Below are positions 24,427 to 32,230 of a DNA stretch of 35,430 nt, one piece after another. Positions within the stretch are counted from its first letter, which is position 1. The number at the start of each line of letters is the position of its first letter. Origin of the DNA: Bacteroidales bacterium GP2 (GTDB taxonomy: Bacteria > Bacteroidota > Bacteroidia > Bacteroidales > Muribaculaceae); the NCBI GenBank assembly GCA_001701115.1, contig DAAJ01000102.1, positions 3,344-38,773 of the forward strand, written 5' to 3'. The notes beneath the pieces are model-generated. The model saw nothing but the letters and a program-made list of their open reading frames with translations. It ran no database searches and had not been told where the DNA came from. The position numbers were made by a program, and so were the translations under genes.

Positions 24427-26168
24427 TTGTTTTCCGGGAAAAGAATTGCTTTGTCCTTGGTGATAAGAGGAGCAGCGACATCCTCAGGCACGAATTTCCA
24501 TGTATCTAATGTCATTGGGGTGAGAATTCCTTTCTTTTCCACCTCTTTAAGCATATAGTATCTCAAATCCTGCTCTGTGGAGTTGATGATGCGTGAGGGA
24601 AGTTCGTCATGAGGTATTTTTGCCCCTTTTGTCATAAGGTCCCCCCCACCGTTGCCACGGTAGGAATTTACTGCGACAGAATAATCCTTATCAAAATAGA
24701 AAGGTGTGCCGTCTGCCATTGAGAGAATATTAATCCTCTCTCCTTTCGGTTTGGTAACGTCTACAGTATATATTATTCCTGCCGCAGAGTCGAAATTGTA
24801 GGAAGGATGCTTGAATGAGCAATTTTCAGGGGTCGGTTTGTCGGAAGCAAACAGGAGAAGATGTTCATTATCAAAGTCTTTTATCCAGATGCTGTACGAT
24901 TCTTCAAGGTAATCCTTGATTTCTGCTCCGTTCATGCGCATGGTGTACAGCAAATTCTCATATTTATAAAGGTTGAACATGTCGCTCACCCTTACCGGAC
25001 CGCTTTTGATGACAGCGTCAAATGACAGGGGAGCAGCAAAGCTGATGTCAGCTCCGGTAATGTCAAGTTGCAGACGGTGTACAAGGTCGATGAAAGGTGA
25101 CGGACCGAAGAATGCCTCTTTGCTTGTGAAATCACCAGTTGCAGTACCGATTTCGCGTGATACGAATCCGTCAATAGTCTTGTAGCTCTCCGCAAATTCT
25201 TTCATAAAGGATTCTGACGGCTCTGTGGCGTCAAGATGGCAAATATTTCCGGATGCAGATTCTTTTTTCCATTTTCCATCCTTGTCTTTAGCCATGACCA
25301 CATCAACCATAGCAATCGCGTTGGCATTGTTTGCCGGATTCATCACGATTACCTGATTGCCATCCGGACCGGCTATAACTTTGTTGAACAGCTGGTGGTC
25401 GTGTCCGGAGAACACAATGTCAAATCCCGGAACAGTGCGTGCAACCTGTTGTGACGCATTTTCATGGTAGTCGCCTGTTTGGCGTGAATAGTCGTTTCCG
25501 GAATGGAAGAGCCCGACTACCAAATCAGGATTCTCTTTTTCTTTTATGATTTTAACCCATTTTGCAGCACTCTCCTCCATATCTTCAAATCGTAGCCCGC
25601 TCCATAGGTTTTCAGGTAGCCATGCAGGGATTGCAGGGGTGAGCAGTCCTAAAACAGCAATCTTAACCCCGTTTTTTTCTATTATTTTATATGGTGTGAG
25701 GTAAGGCTCACCGTTGTTTGCTTTAAGGACATTAGCGCCGAGTACTGGCACAGATGTGTCAGCTATCCACCGGTCATATACGGCATGTCCGGTTTCTACA
25801 TCATGGTTTCCAATTGTAGCGGCATCATATTTGAGGAAGTCATATATCCTCGATGCAATATGAGTGCTTGCTGTGTCAATAAAGTTGTAATAATAAACTG
25901 TCGGCTGACCCTGGAGTATGTCTCCGGCATCAAGAAGCAGCACATTTTCAGTTCCACTGTCGTTTCTGACAGAATCGATAAAGGCGGCGGCACGCGCCAT
26001 GCTCCCGCTCCAGGGAGAACGTGTTATGAAATTGTATGGAAAAAAATTGCCGTGGACATCAGTTGTTTCAATTATGCGCAGATGAACTTTGTTGTCAGTA
26101 GCTTGCATGGGCAATGTGAATAAACAGCAACCTATGAATGTGGCGCCGAGAAATCTTTTAAAATTCAT
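24423..26168 (-). CDS. Exported 5'-nucleotidase / 2',3'-cyclic phosphodiesterase family protein
   Basis: A 581-residue bifunctional metallophosphatase of the UshA/CpdB type. A signal peptide (about 1-23, GATFIGCCLFTLPMQA) is followed by the calcineurin-like domain with IIETTDVHGNFFPYNF (Asp37, His39), GNHDVETG and FSGHDHQLF metal motifs. The 5'-nucleotidase C domain (about 330-540) contains the substrate-stacking region and NSYRGNGGGDL. It probably hydrolyses extracellular nucleotides in the periplasm to nucleosides, which fits the upstream thymidine kinase salvaging nucleosides. It starts 24 bases after the DUF3108 gene. Confidence 0.92.
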   Translation of the reverse strand: MNFKRFLGATFIGCCLFTLPMQATDNKVHLRIIETTDVHGNFFPYNFITRSPWSGSMARAAAFIDSVRNDSGTENVLLLDAGDILQGQPTVYYYNFIDTASTHIASRIYDFLKYDAATIGNHDVETGHAVYDRWIADTSVPVLGANVLKANNGEPYLTPYKIIEKNGVKIAVLGLLTPAIPAWLPENLWSGLRFEDMEESAAKWVKIIKEKENPDLVVGLFHSGNDYSRQTGDYHENASQQVARTVPGFDIVFSGHDHQLFNKVIAGPDGNQVIVMNPANNANAIAMVDVVMAKDKDGKWKKESASGNICHLDATEPSESFMKEFAESYKTIDGFVSREIGTATGDFTSKEAFFGPSPFIDLVHRLQLDITGADISFAAPLSFDAVIKSGPVRVSDMFNLYKYENLLYTMRMNGAEIKDYLEESYSIWIKDFDNEHLLLFASDKPTPENCSFKHPSYNFDSAAGIIYTVDVTKPKGERINILSMADGTPFYFDKDYSVAVNSYRGNGGGDLMTKGAKIPHDELPSRIINSTEQDLRYYMLKEVEKKGILTPMTLDTWKFVPEDVAAPLITKDKAILFPENK

Positions 26169-26192
26169 GTGGGTTTTATTGTTTTCAGACCG

Positions 26193-26963
26193 TTATTTTC
26201 CGCCTGTGTAAAGACATTGTATTTTACCGACTTTGAGTTTCCCTTCAAGTTTAAGAGGAATGTGCGAGTTTTCTACTGAAATCCAGGTATCTATATCATC
26301 GCTGGATTTCTTAGAGCCATCTGTTGTGAATGTGAAACTGATTCGGTAGGTATTGTATTTTTTACCGTTTAGCGACAAGGTTTCTTCTCCATGGTACTTG
26401 ATGTTGAGAAGCTCTTTCTTCTTGCCGGAGAAAATATTGATAGTTTTACTGTAACCCGGTGTTATTGAATTGAAATCAATAGCCCTGAGATAATAGAAAA
26501 CGCTCAGCAGGTCAACTGTATGCCCTTCAGCCGTGAGTGAACCGGTCGATTTGACTATTTCCTTTGCATTTTTTTTGCGCCTGTATCTTTCGGTATCACC
26601 GGTAAAAATATTGCCATTGCGAGAGAATGTTACAATATCGTGTGCAAAAGAGCCTCCTTCGTACGCAATCCTTTCGTATTTATGCGGCAACATATCAGTT
26701 TTGCCTATAAACGATATAAGAGTGTCGCGGACAGAATAGAATTTGTCTGCCCACGATTCAGAGCGTGCAGTAAGTTTAGCCACATATTTGGTGCCGTTGT
26801 CTGTGATAGTCAGGGTAGCACGTCCAGCCTGCTTGTGCACAAGACCCCATTTGAACATCACTTTGTAGTTGAGTGACTCCTTTTGGAAAGATATGTTTTC
26901 AGCAAAAGCAGGCGCACATAAAGCGCAGCATACAACTGCTATGATTAAAGTTTTAATTCTCAT
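26193..26963 (-). CDS. DUF3108 envelope protein
   Basis: 256 residues with a cleavable signal peptide (MRIKTLIIAVVCCALCAPAFA). The mature part is beta-rich and matches DUF3108: LNYKVMFKWGLVHKQAGRATLTI near the start, YRRKKNAKEIV in the middle and DDIDTWISVENSHIPLKLEGKLKVG at the end. The family is periplasmic with no established biochemical role. The ATG overlaps the tdk stop by 4 bases. Confidence 0.9.
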   Translation of the reverse strand: MRIKTLIIAVVCCALCAPAFAENISFQKESLNYKVMFKWGLVHKQAGRATLTITDNGTKYVAKLTARSESWADKFYSVRDTLISFIGKTDMLPHKYERIAYEGGSFAHDIVTFSRNGNIFTGDTERYRRKKNAKEIVKSTGSLTAEGHTVDLLSVFYYLRAIDFNSITPGYSKTINIFSGKKKELLNIKYHGEETLSLNGKKYNTYRISFTFTTDGSKKSSDDIDTWISVENSHIPLKLEGKLKVGKIQCLYTGGK

Positions 26964-27601
26964 TGTCTTGATTTAAATTCAGGGAAGGGGAGAGCTGTCT
27001 TATATGCTTGCTCGATTCTCTTGTTTCTCCAACAATTCCGGCATACGGCAATATATCGGTCATTGCCGCCGATTTCAACCTGCTGACCAACATCCACAAT
27101 GTCGCCATGCGAGTCTATTCTGGCGTTTACAATAGTTTTCCTTCCACAACTGCATGTTGATTTAATTTCATCTATGGTATCCGCAATCTCGAACAATCGG
27201 CGTGAACCTTCAAACAGGTGGGTCTGGAAATCTGTCCTCAGACCGTAACAAATAACATTGCTGCCGAAATCATCCACTATCCTCGCAAGCTGATCCACTT
27301 GCGCCGGGGTCAAGAACTGCGCTTCATCAATGAGAAACCAGTCAATAACGGCAAGGTTTTCTTCAAAGAGCTCAGCGGCAAGCATATAAAGGTCAGTGTC
27401 ACCGTAAATCCACCGGCATTCGCGTTCAATGCCTATGCGTGACCGGATAACGTTTTTTGTTTCACGAGTGTCAATTACCGGCTTGAGGCACACATATTTC
27501 ATGCCTCTCTCTTCAAAGTTATATGCAGTAGTGAGCAGCAATGCCGTCTTAGCGGAGCCCATAGTGCCATATCTGAAATACAGTTTACCTTTTCTGTTCA
27601 T
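26960..27601 (-). CDS. tdk: Thymidine kinase (type II)
   Basis: 213 residues from the chosen ATG. It phosphorylates thymidine to dTMP with ATP in pyrimidine salvage. Walker A GTMGSAKT is at 12-19 and DEAQF at 92-96, with Glu93 the likely catalytic base. The structural zinc cysteines are Cys150, Cys152, Cys187 and Cys190. An in-frame ATG at 27640 would add 13 residues but lies within the -7 box, so 27601 is preferred. It is the first gene of a four-gene operon with DUF3108, the 5'-nucleotidase and tilS. Confidence 0.95.
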   Translation of the reverse strand: MNRKGKLYFRYGTMGSAKTALLLTTAYNFEERGMKYVCLKPVIDTRETKNVIRSRIGIERECRWIYGDTDLYMLAAELFEENLAVIDWFLIDEAQFLTPAQVDQLARIVDDFGSNVICYGLRTDFQTHLFEGSRRLFEIADTIDEIKSTCSCGRKTIVNARIDSHGDIVDVGQQVEIGGNDRYIAVCRNCWRNKRIEQAYKTALPFPEFKSRQ

Positions 27602-27637
27602 AATACATATTGAGTATAGAGGCATCACAACAAGCGG

Positions 27638-27669
27638 CAAAGATACTCATTTTTAGGAAGAGTTACAAT
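27638..27669 (-). promoter_or_regulatory. tdk operon promoter
   Basis: On the minus strand, -33 ATTG (27669-27666, one mismatch to TTTG), a 20-base spacer and -7 TATCTTTG (27645-27638). The start near 27631 gives a leader of about 30 bases to the ATG at 27601. Confidence 0.78.
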
Positions 27670-27690
27670 ACCGGGACCGCAAGGGGCATA

Positions 27691-27730
27691 TATGGAGAGG
27701 TTCCGTGCATCACTGCCAGGAACCTCCATG
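27691..27730. other. Hairpin between tdk and the outer-membrane protein gene
   Basis: ATGGAGAGGTTCC (27692-27704) pairs with GGAACCTCCAT (27719-27729) around a 14-base loop, with a two-base bulge (AG). There is no run of Ts directly after it on the minus strand, so it is not a typical intrinsic terminator. It may still form at the 3' end of the outer-membrane protein mRNA. Confidence 0.4.
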
Positions 27731-27750
27731 CTTTAGTATGATAAGTTATC

Positions 27751-30321
27751 TTATTTCAATATGCCTGAGGTGGCACCTGCCTGTTCTCCTATTTCATTGC
27801 CGTGCTGCACTTTTTTGCCATAGTTGAATGTGTATGTTACAGTGAGGTTCAGCATGCGGTGGAAAGAAGTACCGTAGTTGATACGGTGTTCCTTGTAATA
27901 TCCGCCATTAATTATTCGAGTACCACCTTTCCAATCGCTATTAAAGAAGTTGTATGCCGCTAATCTTATATTCCAGTGGTTGTTATACCATCCGCCGGTA
28001 ACATTATAGTAATTGCGGCTCCGGTATATGGTGTTTGTTTCATCCCATAACTGTCGTTCCGGAGTAGAGTAATAACTTCTGATATAGAATTTCCCGAAGT
28101 ACCATGTCACTTGCCCGATAAATGTGAATGGGTTATAAGAACAAGCGTACATGCCGGTACTTTTGTAAAAGTGCATCTCGGGGCATCCATAGAATTCCAA
28201 ATTCCCATTCAATAGAGTACATTTAGCCGCTAATCCTACTCTTGAGCGGGTGAATGTCCCGTTATTCTGATATCCGCGGATTACTGCCGACCCGTCATTA
28301 TAGGGAGAGTAAACTGTTGTTATACGGTTATATGTACCGTAATGTTCGCCGTATGCGCTCATACTGAACCGGTTGGATTTCAACCATGTATAGACAAGGT
28401 TGAATGTAATGTGCCTGGCATCTTTCAGCAATGGATTACCGGTTATGTACAGGAATTCGTTATCCTGAAGAATGTCATCCGCTTTCAGTGACACAGTGGG
28501 TGAGTTGGTTGCGAACTGGAAGTATGTTGACAGTAGGTGCTTCCTTGAAAATGAATACTGGAGATTGATATGGGTAAACGGATATAAGTCCGGCATAAAT
28601 TCACCATTAATATCACTTCCTTCCCAGCAAATGCCAAAGTTGGAAGATAAGGATAGTTTGGAAGTGGAATAATTGTAACCCAGCATTACAGCCGCAAAAC
28701 TACTGGTGAACCTGTCGTTATATTGATTCGTACCTCTGTATTTCAATCTATTGTTTCCCTGTCCTCCATTTATCCCAGCCATGAAGGAGTGCTGTTTGCC
28801 AAGGCGTTTGCGTGCAGTGGCGTCAACACGGAAATTGTAGGCATCTTCATCTGCATTCCTGATAATCGGCTTAATGTTGCCGGTTGAGTATGATAGCCTG
28901 TCATTTGTATGTGTGTAATTGAAAGTCTGAGTTACGTCAACTGAGAAGCTTTTAGGCAACGCAAAAAAGAATGAGCCGGAATACATTGCGGAATTCTTTG
29001 TTGACGGATTTGAACGCGTGAATGACGATTCAGCGTCAGTAAGGTCTTTAATCAGTACATTGCCGTTAATGCTATAGTCGGGCGTAGCATTATGAGTGAA
29101 ACCGACGGTATTACGAATCTGGATGTCCTGGGTATTGTAAGTGGCGCGGAATGTCACAGGGTATTGATTGCTTTTGAAGCGTGAGTTGTCAATCCGTTCT
29201 GTCCTTGTTACTTCAGTCTCAATGCCGTTATTACGCGAAAGGAGATAGTCACCGGATATTTCACTCCCAATATGTTTATTGCTGTAATTATTTGATGCAA
29301 CATAGAGGTCGTAACTCATTTTGCCGTAAGTGAACTTGCTGAAAACGTTTGCCACGCTTGATGTGCCTATCAGGAATTTCTCGCCAATGTATGCCTTCGT
29401 GTAACCTCCATACAAATATTCCTGTACAATGAAATTCACTACTCTCTGAGCACCCTTATATCTGGGATCGCTTGGAAATTCAAGATATTCAACCTTTTTC
29501 ACGTCGGAGGTATTCAGTCCGTTGAGCTCTTCCTGAGATGCCGCCATCCCGTTGATATACAATGCTATTTCTTTGCCGGTGTTATCTGTAACCCCACCCG
29601 ACAAGGCATTTACCTTTATCTGCGGTATAGACATGAATCTAAGCAGGTCTGTAGCGTTTTGTGCCGCTTTTTTCTGACGTTGCGTTGGCATATACACAGT
29701 CTTGTCGGAGTACGCGGATGCAAGGTCTCCTTCAACAGTTACCGTATTGAGGTTTATAGCACTCTCGTTCATGACTATTGTGCCTACTGCAAAAGAGTTG
29801 AAATCGCAATACTTTGTTTTATAGCCTATGCAACTCAGTTTGGCAATAACCTCCCGGTGGTCACACGGAATTTTGAATAATCCTGATTCATCGGATATGC
29901 CGTGGGTTATTACTGTTGAATCGCCCCGATTAAGGAGCAGTACCGTTGCCGAAGCAACCGGTTCTCCATCTTTCCCCATCAGTCTGCCCCGGTATTCAAA
30001 TTTGCCCTGTTGCAATGCTTCTACAAATATGTCATTTCCCTTAACAGTGACAGTAACAGGATGAATCCCGATAGTTGTCCTGATTGCCTCATATATGTCA
30101 TCGGTGCGGATTGTAGCCGTGGTTTGATAATTGTCGAGCTCCTTATATATAAAGGAGATGTTTATATCGGGATGGTCCTTGCTTATGCGTACTATTGCTT
30201 CGGATACCGGTATATTGCGGAAAGAATACTCAAAGGTATATGCCCTTGCAGCAGCAAATGCCGTAGCCACGAGGAAGAGTGTCAATATAGCTCTTGGTTT
30301 CATACTTCTTGGTTTTGTCAT
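27751..30321 (-). CDS. Outer-membrane beta-barrel protein with STN and carboxypeptidase-like domains
   Basis: 856 residues, TonB-dependent-receptor-like. A signal peptide (about 8-27, AILTLFLVATAFAAARA) is followed by an STN/secretin-like domain (about 28-105, FEYSFRNIPVSEAIVRIS). A CarboxypepD-regulatory-like domain (about 110-190, FEYRGRLMGKDGEPVASATVLLL) and a plug-like region (about 195-300) come next. The long beta-barrel (about 300-856) is rich in aromatic and Asn residues and resembles the OMP_b-brl_3 family. No SusD-like partner and no FecI/FecR pair is nearby, so neither nutrient nor signalling role can be named. The ATG at 30303 (Met7) is a possible alternative start. Confidence 0.88.
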   Translation of the reverse strand: MTKPRSMKPRAILTLFLVATAFAAARAYTFEYSFRNIPVSEAIVRISKDHPDINISFIYKELDNYQTTATIRTDDIYEAIRTTIGIHPVTVTVKGNDIFVEALQQGKFEYRGRLMGKDGEPVASATVLLLNRGDSTVITHGISDESGLFKIPCDHREVIAKLSCIGYKTKYCDFNSFAVGTIVMNESAINLNTVTVEGDLASAYSDKTVYMPTQRQKKAAQNATDLLRFMSIPQIKVNALSGGVTDNTGKEIALYINGMAASQEELNGLNTSDVKKVEYLEFPSDPRYKGAQRVVNFIVQEYLYGGYTKAYIGEKFLIGTSSVANVFSKFTYGKMSYDLYVASNNYSNKHIGSEISGDYLLSRNNGIETEVTRTERIDNSRFKSNQYPVTFRATYNTQDIQIRNTVGFTHNATPDYSINGNVLIKDLTDAESSFTRSNPSTKNSAMYSGSFFFALPKSFSVDVTQTFNYTHTNDRLSYSTGNIKPIIRNADEDAYNFRVDATARKRLGKQHSFMAGINGGQGNNRLKYRGTNQYNDRFTSSFAAVMLGYNYSTSKLSLSSNFGICWEGSDINGEFMPDLYPFTHINLQYSFSRKHLLSTYFQFATNSPTVSLKADDILQDNEFLYITGNPLLKDARHITFNLVYTWLKSNRFSMSAYGEHYGTYNRITTVYSPYNDGSAVIRGYQNNGTFTRSRVGLAAKCTLLNGNLEFYGCPEMHFYKSTGMYACSYNPFTFIGQVTWYFGKFYIRSYYSTPERQLWDETNTIYRSRNYYNVTGGWYNNHWNIRLAAYNFFNSDWKGGTRIINGGYYKEHRINYGTSFHRMLNLTVTYTFNYGKKVQHGNEIGEQAGATSGILK

Positions 30322-30508
30322 ACATTACTAAGACACGCAACATCCTAAAAACTAAACCCTGAGATGAAAAAAATTTTTCGATTAATTGCGTATGTTTTGT
30401 GGGATGTGTGTTTAAAATGCTGATAAATAACATTTTAATGTTTTTTGCGTAATAGTTCTTTTATATGACTTGTCAAGAATTATAAATGTAATCTCAGGAA
30501 GACAATAA

Positions 30509-30895
30509 TTATTTTGATTTGAGTAAAGCTTTATTCAAAGCTTTTGTACGGTCAAGAAGAATTTCATCCATGTGATCCTTAGCCCATTGGATGAGCTGGT
30601 TAATGATGGGGAATAGAGAATGGGCTCTATCAGTAAGACGGTATTCCACTCTTGGAGGCACTTCGGCATATACCAGACGCTCTACAAAACCATCTGTTTC
30701 AAGAGTGCGTAAAGTAAGCACAAGCATTTTTTGTGAAATGTCCGATAGTTCTGCCGATAGTTCCTTGAACCTCATTGATTCATGCCCGTTCAATGTATAA
30801 AGTACCAAAAGCGTCCATTTGTCGCTGATACGATTAAGAATGTTACGGATTGGGCAATCCGGATATAGTTCGTTTTTATTAAAATGTCTTTCCAT
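30509..30895 (-). CDS. HxlR-family winged-helix regulator with a single N-terminal cysteine
   Basis: 128 residues from the chosen ATG. The family core is CPIRNILNRISDKWTLLVLYTL (about 14-35), the recognition segment MRFKELSAELSDISQKMLVLTLRTLE and the wing VPPRVEYRLTDRAHSL. The only cysteine is Cys14, the position used for redox sensing in YodB/HypR-type HxlR regulators. The longer frame from 31006 adds a hydrophobic leader spanning the promoter and is rejected. The gene diverges from the reductase-PPOX-macrodomain-sirtuin operon, which it probably controls, together with itself. Confidence 0.9.
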   Translation of the reverse strand: MERHFNKNELYPDCPIRNILNRISDKWTLLVLYTLNGHESMRFKELSAELSDISQKMLVLTLRTLETDGFVERLVYAEVPPRVEYRLTDRAHSLFPIINQLIQWAKDHMDEILLDRTKALNKALLKSK

Positions 30896-30914
30896 ATCAT
30901 TATGATACTCAGTA

Positions 30915-30932
30915 TTACTGAACAAAGGTAAG
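30915..30932. promoter_or_regulatory. Candidate HxlR operator 1, over the regulator's -7 box
   Basis: TTACTGAACAAAGGTAAG has inverted half-sites TTAC (30915-30918) and GTAA (30928-30931) separated by 9 bases. It contains the whole -7 box of the hxlR-type gene, a layout suited to autorepression. The same ends (TTACT...AGGTAAG) recur at 31028-31046. Binding by this regulator is inferred. Confidence 0.6.
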
Positions 30933-30954
30933 AAATTATTTTTATGTACGCAAT
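30923..30954 (-). promoter_or_regulatory. Promoter of the HxlR-type regulator
   Basis: On the minus strand, -33 ATTG (30954-30951), a 20-base spacer and -7 TACCTTTG (30930-30923). The start near 30916 gives a leader of about 21 bases before the ATG at 30895, which supports the short form of the protein. Confidence 0.78.
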
Positions 30955-31027
30955 GGCTCAAAATGCCATAAATAAAAGATGTTAAAAAGAAAATTATACC
31001 ATGCAAAAAAGTATTTGGAAATCACCA

Positions 31028-31046
31028 TTACTAACATCAAGGTAAG
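31028..31046. promoter_or_regulatory. Candidate HxlR operator 2, in front of the sirtuin operon
   Basis: TTACTAACATCAAGGTAAG has half-sites TTAC (31028-31031) and GTAA (31042-31045), 10 bases apart. Its first five and last seven bases are identical to operator 1. A TTGACT (31047-31052) follows directly and could serve as a -35-like element. No consensus TAnnTTTG follows, so the operon promoter may be weak or need activation. This is inference. Confidence 0.58.
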
Positions 31047-31139
31047 TTGACTGAAAAAAATGTTAGCAGGGAATAACCTATAAACATTTCATCCATTCCG
31101 AAGGTATTAATGATAAAGAACCTAAAAAATAAAAAGATT

Positions 31140-31811
31140 ATGGAAAAAAAAGTAGCTTTGATTGGCGCAAGCGGATTTGTAGGCTCCGCAATTCTTAATG
31201 AACTCCTTAACCGTGGTTACAAGGTAGAGGCTTTAGTAAATAATCCCGACAAAATGAAGATAGAAAATCAGGCACTTACTGTAAGGAAAGTTGATGTTTC
31301 CGATGAGAAAGCTCTTGAAAACGATCTTCGTGGTTATAAGGATGTTATCAGTGCGTACAATCCTGGTTGGGCAAATCCCAATATCTACGAAGAAACCCTC
31401 ACTAACTATCCCAAAATTGTTGAAGCTGCAAAGAAAGCCGGAGTTAAACGTCTTCTTATCGTTGGTGGTGCAGGCACACTCTTCGTCAAACCAGGCGTTC
31501 GCCTTATCGATACCGGTACTCTGCCTGAAGCATGGATTCCCGGCGTTAAATCACTCGGTGAATTTTATCTTGACACATTGATGAAAGAGAATGACATTGA
31601 CTGGGTATTTTTCTCACCAGCAGGCAATCTTGGCGATATGGGTGCAAAAGGACCAGGCAAGCGCACAGGCGTTTACCGTCTCGGTAAGGATGATATGATT
31701 TTTGACCAGAATGGCAACAGTTTCATCTCGGTTGAGGATTATGCCAAGGCAATGGTAGATGAACTTGCAGAGCCAGCCCATCATAAAGAACGTTTCACAA
31801 TAGGATATTGA
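31140..31811 (+). CDS. NAD(P)-binding reductase-like protein (NmrA/YwnB-type Rossmann fold)
   Basis: 223 residues from ATG 31140. The dinucleotide motif GASGFVGSAIL lies at about residues 8-18, and KRLLIVGGAGTLFV and DWVFFSPAGNL match the atypical SDR group COG2910 (putative NADH-flavin reductases). Such proteins bind NAD(P)H; some reduce flavins or quinones and others only sense nucleotide state. The ATG at 31110 would add 10 Asn/Lys-rich residues and is less likely. It is the first gene of the four-gene operon divergent from the HxlR regulator. Confidence 0.87.
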   Translation: MEKKVALIGASGFVGSAILNELLNRGYKVEALVNNPDKMKIENQALTVRKVDVSDEKALENDLRGYKDVISAYNPGWANPNIYEETLTNYPKIVEAAKKAGVKRLLIVGGAGTLFVKPGVRLIDTGTLPEAWIPGVKSLGEFYLDTLMKENDIDWVFFSPAGNLGDMGAKGPGKRTGVYRLGKDDMIFDQNGNSFISVEDYAKAMVDELAEPAHHKERFTIGY

Positions 31812-31822
31812 TTTTAGAAAGC

Positions 31823-32230
31823 ATGGACGAGAAACTGTTGGATGTATTTCACAAGAACAAAGAGGTCGCTTTTGCCACAGCAGTTGATGGCAAGCCTCAT
31901 GTACGCATCTTTCAAATCATGAAAATAGATGTTGAGAACAATTCAATTTACTTTGCAACATCTCCGCATAAAGAGGTATATGCGCAATTGAAGCAGAACC
32001 CGAATGTTGCAATCCTTGATTTAAAGGGAGCAGAGTTTGCCCGTATCAACGGAAAAATTGATTTTGATGTACCTGACGAAGTGCAACGCGAGATATTCGA
32101 TACAAATCCCGTGTTACCTCATCTCTACAAAACATATTTGGATCTTGTGTATCTGCGCTTGCCTGCCGAATCTGCTGATTATTTCGACCTTCGCACGAAT
32201 CCTCCCACGCTTATTCATTATGACTTCTAA
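31823..32230 (+). CDS. Pyridoxamine 5'-phosphate oxidase-fold flavoprotein
   Basis: 135 residues from ATG 31823. It has the split-barrel FMN-binding pattern of small PPOX-family proteins: EVAFATAVDGKPHVRIFQIMKID, then NSIYFATSPHKEVYAQLKQNPNVAILDL, a layout shared with FMN-, heme- or F420-binding members. FMN is the most likely cofactor in this phylum, and the substrate is unknown. The frame extends to a TTG at 31808 that overlaps the upstream stop, but the ATG is preferred. It follows the reductase-like gene by 11 bases and overlaps the macrodomain gene by 11 bases. Confidence 0.88.
   Translation: MDEKLLDVFHKNKEVAFATAVDGKPHVRIFQIMKIDVENNSIYFATSPHKEVYAQLKQNPNVAILDLKGAEFARINGKIDFDVPDEVQREIFDTNPVLPHLYKTYLDLVYLRLPAESADYFDLRTNPPTLIHYDF

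Noticed and set aside
27602..27640. Upstream ATG for tdk
   Set aside because: It lies within the promoter -7 box; the P-loop spacing fits the ATG at 27601.
30345..30360. TAGTTTTT as a -7 box for the outer-membrane protein gene
   Set aside because: It lacks the conserved G of TAnnTTTG and has no TTTG at -33.
30413..30446. AT hairpin TAAAATG...CATTTTA followed by Ts, on the plus strand
   Set aside because: The stem is all A/T apart from one G-C pair and no plus-strand gene ends upstream of it.
30896..31006. Long N-terminal extension of the HxlR regulator
   Set aside because: The extension covers the -7/-33 promoter and operator 1, is not similar to HxlR proteins, and the ATG at 30895 gives the standard family length.
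31808..31822. TTG start for the PPOX gene overlapping the reductase-like stop
   Set aside because: A standard ATG follows at 31823 and the extra residues (ILES) add nothing to the fold.
32037..32219. Upstream extension of the macrodomain frame
   Set aside because: It lies out of frame inside the PPOX gene; the ATG at 32220 starts a protein that looks like the family from its first helix.
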